From positions 2,145,501-2,209,500 of the forward strand of contig NC_085887.1 of NCBI RefSeq assembly GCF_035222375.1: a DNA stretch of 64,000 nucleotides, in the 5' to 3' direction. The notes beneath the pieces were generated by a model, which had not been told where the DNA came from, did not search any database, and was given only the letters and a program-made list of their open reading frames with translations. Below, one piece after another: positions 55,602 to 64,000 of this stretch. Source of the DNA: Podospora pseudocomata. Lineage: Eukaryota > Ascomycota > Sordariomycetes > Sordariales > Podosporaceae. The first letter of the stretch is position 1. Every line of letters begins with the position of its first letter. Made by a program: the position numbers and the translations under genes.

Positions 55602-57178
55602 GATGACCTGTCATCTGTTACGTTACTCACAAAATTATATCGAAAAAAAAAAAAAATGTCATGATGATGATGCCCTCGTCATGGTCAATGTTGATGTCCC
55701 AGCCACAACAGAAAAAGGTGAAAAAAAGACTAAAACATCACACGCCAGGGAGAAGAAAAGTTTGGCAAGTTAGAGCTATAAGACACGGGATCACGACATT
55801 TTTCGTTTTCGTTTTGAGAGAACACAACAACACCCCAGAGATTTCATGCTATACCATCACCCATCACCTGGTCAGCCTATATCTTGGCTGGCGGGCGGGC
55901 GGGTAAAAAGAATGAACGAATGAATGAATGAATGGGTGATCACCTCCTCCCCCTCAGCCAACTGAAACCTTCCCTTTATCAAAACATTCTAGTTCTTACC
56001 AAGGGGGATATCATATGGTTCCGGTCCCCCCCTCCCCACGCTTCGCTCAACTCGGAGGTTTGAGCTTCATCAAGGAGGTAGAAACATGAAGAGATATGAG
56101 AAAAGACAAGGACTACCCTGCCTTCTACAAAACGGTCTGGACCAGAGTGGATGACAAGAGCCGAAAGCTCCCTCCCGTGTAAATGCGGGATAGGTTATGC
56201 TTGGTTGATCGCATAGACTTTATAAAAGCCCCGTAAAGGACAAGGGAAGTGCCGAGCTGGGGTTGGGTAACGGAGGCGGCTATTGGGGTGCTAAGGGGGG
56301 GGGGGCGGGAAGAAAGATGCTATGAAACGGGCGTCTGGCAGGGTCGCTAGCTAGGTAGATAGGTGGGTGAGGGATATAGAAAAGAGAGTTAGCGTTGCGA
56401 GTGAAAGGCTTGGTTCTAAAGTCTCAAACATTGATATCGATGTTGACTTACCATGGATAGTTGAGGTGAGGTTGATGAGGCATCGAGCGCCAACATGTCG
56501 ACATTCGGATAGAAAGAGAGCACCGCAACCATCGCAACTTCAACTTCCGAAAGTCAAAGCCCATCCTCAAAGCGGAAAACACTCCACATCTCTCTCGAAA
56601 TCGGACACCCGGTCGCATAAAGTTCCTCTTGTCCCTCTCTCGCCTGATATGTTTACATTGTGTGATCGCCATCCAATCGAAGGCTACTGGAACAACCTCT
56701 AACAAGCGCACGGCCCCCTCCCCCCTCTTTCTCACCCCGGCACACATCAACGGTCCGTGGTGTCTTCCAAAAATGGCAGCAAAAGACAGGCAAGGCGTTT
56801 AAAGCTCCGGAGCTGAGACTTCAGCTGTGAGCCGCATGAACTTGTGTATTCAGGCAAAAATGGTGATGATGGTCAGCTCGGTGCCGGAGGTTGGGGTGAG
56901 TGTAGGTGAGCCAAAGGTGGGTGACGAAGGTGAGCGGGTTATGTCTTTCTTTCAACATCTGCTTATACCGCTGTATATCGGGTCCCATTCTCATCTTCCA
57001 TGTCGTGAGATGCTCAGCCTCATATGTATGTACATGTCCATCTAGTATACAACAAGCATCTCCATCGATGCCGTGTCCCTCCCGTTTTGTTTCTCTTATG
57101 TGACAAAATGCCGCCCAAAAAATATGTTACATGCCCTCCTGTGTTTTCCCAACCCATCTCATTTTGCAAATATCTCTT
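55602..57178. other. Intergenic, Pth11-like promoter / PPR-gene 3' side
   Basis: About 1.6 kb. (GAAT)n at 55913-55935, poly-A at 55644-55656 and G10 near 56297. No ORF has coding bias. Confidence 0.45.
55913..55935. repeat. (GAAT)n tetranucleotide repeat
   Basis: Five to six GAAT units, one imperfect, in non-coding DNA. Confidence 0.75.
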
Positions 57179-59041
57179 TCATATCCCATACCTCGCCCCC
57201 CTCCTCTGCGCATGCAAATCAAACTCCCTCCTCACCATCCCCCCCAGCACCTCCCCCACAAACCCCTCATCCACCTCCTCCCCCCACCGTCCCCTCAACT
57301 CATCATAAACCTCCATCACCCTCTTCTTCCCCGAGCAAGCATCAAACGCCCTCAAAACCCAAACCACCAACCAAGTCTGCAAATGCACCCCCGTCACCTC
57401 CTCCCCCCCCCTCTCCCCCACAGCCCTCAGCAGCGCCTTGAAAATCTCCTCCAAATGCCTCTCCGACCACGCACTCCTGTGCAACCTCCCGTGCCTCGCA
57501 AAGCCCTTGAACAGCCCCAAAAAAATCGCCCCGTGCAGCGGAATCTGAAAATACTTCATCTCATCCACATACCTCGCCACCCTCCCCAAATCCCCCTGCT
57601 TCCCATAGTAGTTCACCAAGATCCTATAAGTCTGCAGGTCCGGCGTCGTCAACGCCATGCTCTGAAATCTCTCCCTCTGCTCGGGGAACCTCCTCCCCAA
57701 CTTCCCCATCATCATCAACGCCTGCGTGATCGCCCTCTCCGTCATCACCCCCCCCTTGACCGGCACCTCCCCCAAGTCGGAATTCGCAGCCTTCATCCTC
57801 TCGTATATCCTATCCGCCGCCGTCTCCTCCCCCGCCCTCAGCAAGCCCGACATCATGGCGTTCAGCACCACCGTGTCGACAATCTCCCCCCGCTCCACCA
57901 TCTCCCGGTACGCCGCCCTCATCCCCCCAGTCTCGTACTTGAGACTAAAGTAGTAAATCAGGCTGACGTAGTGATACCGATTGTACACATGCCCCCTCTG
58001 CTCCATCTCCTTGTAAATCATCTCGGCCAGCACAAAATTGCCCGCTTTGCAGGCGACAGTGAACAGAATGTTGAACGTGACATCGTTCCCCTTGATTCCG
58101 GCGTCAATCTCCATCTCTCTCCACATCTTCAACGCCTGCTCGTTTTCCACCTCTGTGATTCTGCCGACATATTTGCTGCCAAAGTGAATGACCCTGTTCC
58201 ACTCACTTCTCGTCAGGGCAATCCCGCTGTTTTTGACATCGCCAATCACAGTAAAGTAGCGCATCATGGATCTGGCATTCAGCTTGGGAGGCTGACCGAG
58301 GGCTTTCAATAATTGATGTCGAAAGTTGGCGTCGAGATGCAGGATTTTCGGTTCGGGGAGGCGCTGGTACAGGGAGTAAACGGTGTCTAGGTCGCCCATT
58401 TCGGGCTTGATCAGGTAGTATCTGACGGCGAAGCGCAGCTCGAAGAGGATTTGTTCATCTTGTTGATTCCGGGGGCGGATAACCTCGTCAGGAGCAGGGT
58501 ACTCGACTTGTTCTTTGGTTTTCGCGAGGGAAATCTTGGGTGTGTCGGCTTGGGCATAACCGCGCATGTAGGGGTCGGCGTGCAACTCGACATAATCGCT
58601 CAGAGGCGCGATGGGTTCCCCATCGTAGGGGTCGACGAGGGCGAGGAGCTCTTCTTTGGAGTGGCCTGGTGGAGGGTGGACTGTTTCTGACCCTGGGTCT
58701 GGCTCGGAGCACAAAGGTGACGTTTCGTCGTTGGCCGGTGCTGGAGGTGTAGCTCTCGCGGTGTTGCTCTTTGCTAAATAAGCCAACGACGGCCGGAAGG
58801 AGCTCCAGAATCGGATGGTCGAGAATCGGCGGAGGGTCGGGAGGGTCAAGGCATAGTGAAGCGGGGCTGTCGAGCGGTGGTGATGATTCAGAAAACCCCT
58901 CCCCGACCCTCCGCCATGGTTATAACACGCAGGTAAGATATTGGTCTGCCATTGCCAGGTCGACGACGTTGACGACGACGGGCGGTGCAAAAAGAGGATC
59001 GCGCCGCATATCGACCCGTCAATTCGTCTGGAGACTTTCAT
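57179..59041 (-). CDS. Mitochondrial pentatricopeptide-repeat (PPR) protein, 620 aa
   Basis: PPR proteins bind organelle RNA and steer its processing, stability or translation. A single exon from ATG 59041 (MKVSRRIDGS); longer reading starts only at GTG. The first ~85 residues are basic and Ser/Thr-rich with few acids (HRPSSSTSSTWQWQ, LPTLRRFSTIRFWSSFRPS), fitting a mitochondrial presequence. Helical repeats follow: VTFNILFTVACKAGNFVLAE then MIYKEMEQRG; DTVVLNAMMSGLLRAGEETA then DRIYERMKAANSD; LQTYRILVNYYGKQGDLGRV then ARYVDEMKYFQIP. The target RNA cannot be read from sequence. Which named fungal PPR it matches was not settled. It is divergent from mS23, another mitochondrial translation gene. 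Confidence 0.82.
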   Translation of the reverse strand: MKVSRRIDGSICGAILFLHRPSSSTSSTWQWQTNILPACYNHGGGSGRGFLNHHHRSTAPLHYALTLPTLRRFSTIRFWSSFRPSLAYLAKSNTARATPPAPANDETSPLCSEPDPGSETVHPPPGHSKEELLALVDPYDGEPIAPLSDYVELHADPYMRGYAQADTPKISLAKTKEQVEYPAPDEVIRPRNQQDEQILFELRFAVRYYLIKPEMGDLDTVYSLYQRLPEPKILHLDANFRHQLLKALGQPPKLNARSMMRYFTVIGDVKNSGIALTRSEWNRVIHFGSKYVGRITEVENEQALKMWREMEIDAGIKGNDVTFNILFTVACKAGNFVLAEMIYKEMEQRGHVYNRYHYVSLIYYFSLKYETGGMRAAYREMVERGEIVDTVVLNAMMSGLLRAGEETAADRIYERMKAANSDLGEVPVKGGVMTERAITQALMMMGKLGRRFPEQRERFQSMALTTPDLQTYRILVNYYGKQGDLGRVARYVDEMKYFQIPLHGAIFLGLFKGFARHGRLHRSAWSERHLEEIFKALLRAVGERGGEEVTGVHLQTWLVVWVLRAFDACSGKKRVMEVYDELRGRWGEEVDEGFVGEVLGGMVRREFDLHAQRRGARYGI

Positions 59042-59616
59042 GGGCTGTCGTCCAACATGGTGGCCTGCCGTCAGCCCGACCTCGCATGCCCTGTGTGTCG
59101 TTGTGTCGATGCTCCCGTGTCGGTGGTTGATTCGTCCGGCAGTTTGAAGGGGGGCGGAGTCACGGCGCCGAGGGGTCAAGGTCGTCGTCAACGATGGGGG
59201 GCGTAGATAAAGCACAAGAAAAAGTCGACATTGAAGCTTATCGCAACTGTGCTTTGTTTGCCCCCACCTTTAGCAAGGATTATAGCGCTACAGCGCTACT
59301 AAGCTAAGGTACGAACCAATGACCGCTGCCGCAAAGCCCAAGCTCCCGCCGTCATGGAGGGGACAAAATTTCTGCCAGGGGCATTTCTCTCATAAAACCC
59401 CAACCCTCCCCAATCAAAAAGTTGGAATGCCCCACAATTCAATCGGTACTACTTCGTACCAACCTTGAAGATTGGCAAGCCAGCCGTTATCCCATATTTT
59501 GATATCGTGGGAATTGCGATTGCGACTGGGGACGGCAGCATACCACCATCACCACAACCCCCTCCCCGATTTCTCACCAGATCCTCCTCCCTCCCGGGGA
59601 GTAGTCCTCCATCAAA
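59042..59616. promoter_or_regulatory. Short divergent promoter, PPR gene / mS23
   Basis: 575 bp shared by two mitochondrial gene-expression proteins. No specific factor site was called. Confidence 0.45.
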
Positions 59617-60433
59617 ATGGCCCGCGGCCCCTCCCGCCTCCTCGCCTCGCGCGTCCACCAGACAGCCACCGAATCCCTAGCCTCGACCGTCTACCCAAAA
59701 ACCTACAACCCTTCCCCTCCCTGGGTCGCCGCCCTAGCCAACATCCCCCCCTCTGAAATCTGGACACGCCCCTACCCAGCCCAGCACGCCCTCCTGCCCG
59801 TCCGCCTCCCCAAATCACGTAAGACCCCCCCGAAAAACCTCTACCGCCCAACCAAGATCGAGCACCCCGAGGACCGCCTCCGCAAGCAATTCTACTCCGA
59901 CCACCCATGGGAACTCGCCCGGCCCAAGCTCCTCATGGAAATCGACGGCAAGGACGCTCGTTATCGGGATTGGAGCAAAGGACTCCGACAGCCGGGGATG
60001 AAGTTGTCTGGAGAGAGGTACATCACCCTTGCTTGAAAAAGAACAAAAAAAAAAAAAAAAAAAAACAAACAAACAAACAAACAAAGAGTGATAACTGACA
60101 GAAAACAGTGTCGTCCAACGCCAACTATACCTCATGCAGCACGCCAAAATGACGCGAGCGCAAGCCTACGACGTTGCCCGCAAGGAGTTCTACAAGCTCC
60201 GCCGCTTCGAGGAGACAGAGGCCAGGATAGCCCAGGAAGAAGCGAGGGCCTACGGCGCCTACTTTGGCAAGACGGTCAACCAAGTCGGCATGGAGCTCGA
60301 GGACAAGGAGTACAACAACTGGCTCAAGTGGGCTGGGGAGGAGATTGAAGGGCAGGAGATGGAGAGGCAGGCGGCCTACGCAAATGATATTGATTTGCCC
60401 GAGGTGGAGGCTGAGGAGGCTGCCGATGTGTAG
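59617..60433 (+). CDS. RSM25: Mitochondrial small-subunit ribosomal protein mS23 (Rsm25), 241 aa
   Basis: A component of the mitochondrial ribosome small subunit. Exons 59617-60017 and 60109-60433. The 91-nt intron holds an A18-type run and (CAAA)n before an ACTGAC branch point and CAG acceptor. The protein begins MARGPSRLLASRVHQTATES; family blocks are YNPSPPWVAALANIPPSEIW, TKIEHPEDRLRKQFYSDHPW, ELARPKLLMEIDGKDARYRD and MTRAQAYDVARKEFYKLRRF. The C-terminus is acidic. The length matches fungal Rsm25. The start is the first ATG in an AAAATGG context. Confidence 0.92.
60034..60083. repeat. Poly-A and (CAAA)n inside the mS23 intron
   Basis: An A-run followed by about five CAAA units between donor and branch point. 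A length change here would alter intron size only. Confidence 0.8.
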
Positions 60434-60434
60434 A

Positions 60435-60475
60435 GAGTGAGTGAGTGAGTGAGTGAGTGAGTGAGTGAGTGAGTG
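60435..60475. repeat. (GAGT)n tetranucleotide repeat
   Basis: About ten GAGT units starting directly after the mS23 stop codon, so within its 3'UTR. Confidence 0.85.
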
Positions 60476-60711
60476 GGTTGGTTGTTGTTAGCTTCCTGAA
60501 GGGAGCTGGAGAGACGGACAGTAAACTGTTCGGGTGTGGCTCTCTGTGTATACATGCAAAATTATGGGTGGTTTGGGAGGGTAGAGATCACAAAATTTGT
60601 ACACAAGTTCAGGATCGCTGGTTATGTTCGTATTGGACAAACGAGGACGGGGTATCGTTGAATTCATGAAAGCAATGCTAACCGCCCAAACACGCAAACA
60701 TCCATCCCAGC

Positions 60712-61612
60712 TCACCCCATCCTCGCCCCCTTGGCAGCCCCGACCTCCCCGACATAAACCACCCCCTCATACTTGTCGCACAGCTGCCGATGCTGAACCC
60801 CAAACACCTCCGCAATGCCGCTCCAGTAAAACATCTTGCCCGTCAGGCTCAAGCTGTTAATCCGCGCCCAAGTCTCCACGTAAACCACTTTGCAGGCGTC
60901 TTGGGGAACAACGGCGAGTAGCTTGAGGATGTACGCAACCAAAGCGACCACAAACCCCGTCCCAGGCCCATTGGTAACAATCACATTCGGCCACTTATAC
61001 CCCTCCCCCTTCCTCGACCTAGGAACCGTGCTCAACGCCTTCACCGCCCCCACCCCCGTAACCAAACTCGTAAACGGCGCCGTCCAAAAAGGCTGGTGAA
61101 CCCTCCTCGCCCTCGGAATTGTAAACATATCCCGGGTGCCAACCCGAGCCTTGTCAACACCGGCCGAAGAACCGAGAACAGCCCAGTCCAACAACGACTC
61201 CAACCTCAACAACCGCCGCAAGGAATCCCCATCTCCGCTCGTAATCACATAGCGCCGGTGCTGCGCCGGCGACGGCAAGAACGAGTTCTTGATGGTTTCA
61301 AACATCTCGGTCGTGTGCCCGCCCGACCCCAAGACGAAGAGGAAGTAGGCGGGCACACGCCCGAGGATGCCGTCACCGCGCGAGGAGGCGACCGGGACAG
61401 CACCGCGGGCCAGCGCGGGAAACAGACCACCGCGCGCACGGCGGCGGGAGGAGACGAGGGTTTGGTGGCGGTACTGGCGAGGAAAGGTCGGTTAGCAAAC
61501 GGTCTGGGACAGGGCACTCCTCCAGTTTTACAAGCCGCCGCCGGCTCTGGGGAGGTGAACCTCCGCGGAAGCCGAACGACGACCCCAAGAAGGCGCCGGT
61601 AAGGGCAAGCAT
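60712..61612 (-). CDS. ALG14: ALG14, UDP-GlcNAc transferase membrane subunit (280 aa)
   Basis: Alg14 anchors the catalytic Alg13 at the ER face; together they add the second GlcNAc to dolichol-PP-GlcNAc in N-glycan assembly. Exons 61612-61532 and 61473-60712; the intron 61474-61531 has GTAAAA, a GCTAAC branch point and CAG. Hallmarks: YFLFVLGSGGHTTEMFETIK (glycosyltransferase Gly loop, about 75-80), YVITSGDGDSLRRLL, NVIVTNGPGTGFVV, VYVETWARINSLSLTGKMFY and EVFGVQHRQL. The predicted N-terminus (MLALTGAFLGSSFGFRGG) is only weakly membrane-like and the stretch up to residue 65 is Arg-rich, so the 5' end is the uncertain part; a further upstream exon is possible (AG acceptor at 61628-61629). Confidence 0.85.
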
Positions 61613-62208
61613 CCACGACTCCACTGCGTAAAAACAGACGATCGTCCGCTGTCCTCACTAGAGGTGGGACAAGGCTACTGAAGCGTGCTTGGTCGCGAGG
61701 GTAGATTTTCCCTCGCAAGTTTCCAAGAGGAGAGGAAGGAAAACTTGACTGATGAGTGCATTGTGGAGTGTGACAAATTTGAGAACACGGTGCGGATGAT
61801 AGAGGTGTAAATGAGGAAAAGGAGATGTATATATAGAGGATGCATCCAAGAAGACAAGTGAGAGTAAGCTAGCGAAAGGCAGAACCATTGTTTGCCAAAA
61901 AACAGAAATAAATATGATGTGCTGTGTGTAGGTAGGGATGAGCTTGACAGCGAAATTCATCAAGCGCTCTCGAAAGGAAACATTTTGAGTGGTCTTGATC
62001 GCCGGCATGACTGTGAGGTAAAGAACAAGGGGGATGCAATGACTCGAAGAAGTTCTTGCAATAGAAAACCACTTCAGAAGTAGAAAAGATAAAAAGGAGC
62101 TGGGCAGAAGAAACCGCTCCCAGACGTGACCAAGCACCAAACCCCATATAACGGCTCGGGAGAATGGCGCCCACGAAGATCCCCGATCGACAGACTCTTG
62201 GAAGGAGA
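61613..62208. other. Region upstream of ALG14
   Basis: About 600 bp. The minus-strand ORF 61658-62221 is open for 187 codons with hydrophobic stretches but poor codon bias; it was not accepted, though part could be an upstream ALG14 exon or UTR. Confidence 0.4.
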
Positions 62209-62598
62209 CTACATGAGACACTTCGACTTTGCTCGATCACATTCCGCCAGAAGCAGACAGCACTTGTTGTCCCCCTTTGCTCCCCCAGACATCCCCACCT
62301 CTCGCCTGAGCCACTCCGATCCCTCAACGGCAAGTTGCAACAATAACCTGAGAAGTGAAAAAGAATAACTTACAGCCACACCCGAGCAACCAGCCACGAC
62401 CAAAGTCACGAGCGCGGGCCAAGACAACTTGACAACGGCTGCAGCAGCCGCGACAAACGCACACAAGAGCGCGAGGAAAACTATTTTTTTTTTCCACAAA
62501 GGTAAATTGTTAGCAAGCTGTTTCATGTCTGTTTTCATACGATTTGGGGTTTGATCTTGAATAGTGAGAACTCCGCCTCCAAAGGAGCTGCAAGTCAT
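62209..62598 (-). CDS. Tentative small membrane protein or exon
   Basis: An open frame with a clear hydrophobic segment (VFLALLCAFVAAAAAVVKLS, then ALVTLVVAGCSGVAV). Just upstream is a convincing intron end: a GCTAAC branch point about 30 nt before a TAG acceptor at about 62487, with a GTATGA donor at about 62545. So this may be the 3' part of a spliced gene rather than a complete ORF. Spliced from the ATG at 62598 it would begin MTCSSFGGGVLTIQDQTPN; alternatively it joins the Ser-rich exon at 63381. No family was recognised. Confidence 0.3.
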   Translation of the reverse strand: MTCSSFGGGVLTIQDQTPNRMKTDMKQLANNLPLWKKKIVFLALLCAFVAAAAAVVKLSWPALVTLVVAGCSGVAVSYSFSLLRLLLQLAVEGSEWLRREVGMSGGAKGDNKCCLLLAECDRAKSKCLM

Positions 62599-62883
62599 GA
62601 GAAATGTGACGAGTCGTCCTAGAACTTGAGTATTCGAAGTTGACCATGTGTGCCTTTTTTGTGTCTCTGAGATGAAGCCCGAGAAGAGCTTTCTCAGGAC
62701 CTGATATCATGTCTTGGAAAGTGGAACTGGGCTCTCCCACGGGTCGATGTGAAATCTTCAAAGTTGAAGAGTAACATGGCCCCTGATTTTGTCAAGTCGT
62801 AGAACAACATGATCTCTCAGTTTTTTTTCAAGGTCCCTAGTCCGAGGACATGTGATGTAAAGACGATAGTTCTACTTACCACC

Positions 62884-63381
62884 GAGCAAACCACCCTCAC
62901 CCCCCATCTCATCGATCGACTCGAGCATTTTGATCTCGTCTCGTTCTTCCGCTGGAGGTGCTGACTTTGGTGGAGATGGCGACGGCGAAGCTGTTTCTTG
63001 CGGTCTGGCAGGTGACACCAGTGAGGCTTTTTCTTGAGCTGCCGAAACTTGTGGTGAGGGCCGTTCTCGTGGCGACAAAGGTTTCGATGGCAGCGTTGAT
63101 GAAGAACTGAGGTCTGAAGTCAGGATTGTCTGTGAAGAGGAAGAACTGAGATCTGAAGTTGGGACTGTTTGTGACGAGGAAGGAACAAGATCTGAAGGCG
63201 GCACTGATTGTGGTGATGACGAAAAGAAATCTGAAGCCGGTGGCTCCAAGTTTTGCTCTGCTGGGCTTCCGCCTTCTCGTTGCTGGTTGTTCTGGAGAAA
63301 GCCTGGCTGGTCTGCGAGGCTGTCGAGGGGTTTATGAGTCGCTGCCTGGCTCTCGCCCCGGTCAGAAAGATGCGGGTCCAT
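62884..63381 (-). CDS. Tentative Ser/Pro-rich coding exon with internal repeats
   Basis: From ATG 63381 (MDPHLSDRGESQAATHKP) the frame runs 166 codons to a good donor (GGTG|GTAAGT at about 62883) and stops soon after if unspliced. The composition is low-complexity, with repeated units of the form SSSxQTxxTSDL (PSSSQTVPTSDL, SSSSQTILTSDL) followed by a Ser/Pro stretch and an acidic end (RDEIKMLESIDEMGGEG). No domain was recognised. The donor and phase would allow joining to the hydrophobic segment at 62.5 kb, giving a disordered protein with a C-terminal membrane part, but the intermediate exons are unclear. Confidence 0.4.
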
Positions 63382-64000
63382 TATGGCAGTGACTTGAGTC
63401 TATTATCGCGAGAATCAATGGGGGGCGACTAATTGAGGTTGTCGACTAAGCGGCGGGGATGGTAATGGTGATGTTGGGCGGTCTGTGCTGTTGATGCCAA
63501 GAGATTGACCCCTGAGCCCCTTTCGAGGTTGGGTTTGGGCTGATGTTGGCCAGCTGCTGAAGAAAGATTGTCGACATATACTTGGACACTTTCAAACCAG
63601 GTTTCGGATGAAAATATGCAGTTGGATGTCCAGACACCAAGTCGGTGTTGAACTTGCGAATCAAATACAGCAATGCTCAAAGGTGAAATGGGTGACGGCT
63701 GTTCTGGGGTAATGTGCGTATGGTGCAAGATGGCAGGTGGTGTTCATCTAATGTCTGAGTGAAATTGATCTTGCTGGCGGCCAGTTAGTAACTTGTTCAA
63801 GAACGAATGAGTCGAGAAGCTACAGCAGGCCTGCGGTGGGAGACGAACTGGTTGTGGTGTGAATTGAGACGCTCAAAAGCCCAATCTGGCTTCTCTGTCT
63901 CGTCGTTGAACTGGGAGAGTCTGTGCTTGCTGGCTTGGAGTTTCTGAACTCAATGTTCTAGCAGCTTGCTGTACAGTAAGAGAATCCTCCCGCTACCGAA
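63382..64000. other. Right edge, nothing firmly recognised
   Basis: About 620 bp. ORF 63429-63728 (minus) has no recognisable product. It may be promoter of the tentative gene at 63381 or part of a gene beyond the window. Confidence 0.4.

Noticed and set aside
61658-62221. 187-codon minus-strand ORF upstream of ALG14
   Set aside because: Some hydrophobic stretches but poor codon bias; more likely ALG14 leader sequence than a separate gene.

Overview
The window looks like nuclear DNA of a filamentous ascomycete, most likely a Sordariomycete in or near Sordariales. Reasons: short introns (45-111 nt) with GTRNGT donors, CTRAC-type branch points and YAG acceptors; C/G-ending codons; a CAP20-type perilipin, HET-domain and Pth11-like membrane proteins; and many simple repeats. 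No rRNA, tRNA, CRISPR or recognisable transposon or virus-like element was seen. All identifications come from reading the sequence; no database was searched.

Layout. 1-6.6 kb: SEC6 (partial), COX8 and glutathione reductase on the minus strand, then CCE1 (mitochondrial Holliday-junction resolvase) on the plus strand. 6.6-16.8 kb: a gene-poor stretch holding decayed coding fragments, a broken gene for a secreted protein (11.7-12.6 kb) and one intact small Cys-rich secreted protein (13.9 kb) that matches the C-terminal part of the broken gene. 17.2-28.1 kb, all minus strand: a CAP20/perilipin-like protein, a large TBC-domain Rab-GAP and a single-pass cell-surface protein. 31.3-33.3 kb: a broken HET-domain gene and a 36-codon ORF. 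33.9-42.0 kb: an SDR oxidoreductase, a Siw14/Oca-type phosphatase, AIM19 and an ER-type J-protein. 44.3-53.6 kb: xanthine dehydrogenase, a divergent aldehyde dehydrogenase and an SCP2-type thiolase. 53.9-61.6 kb: a Pth11/rhodopsin-like membrane protein, a PPR protein, mitochondrial ribosomal protein mS23 and ALG14. 62.2-63.4 kb holds only tentative ORFs.

How the genes relate. Many intact genes act in or on mitochondria: COX8, the long form of glutathione reductase, CCE1, AIM19, the PPR protein and mS23. The last two share one short divergent promoter. The XDH/ALDH divergent promoter carries a TCGG-N6-CCGA element, the binding consensus of the purine activator UaY, plus several GATA sites, which suggests joint control by purine induction and nitrogen repression. 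Simple repeats run into coding sequence in several genes, giving a poly-Gly tail on the TBC protein and a long poly-Asn run in the Pth11-like protein.
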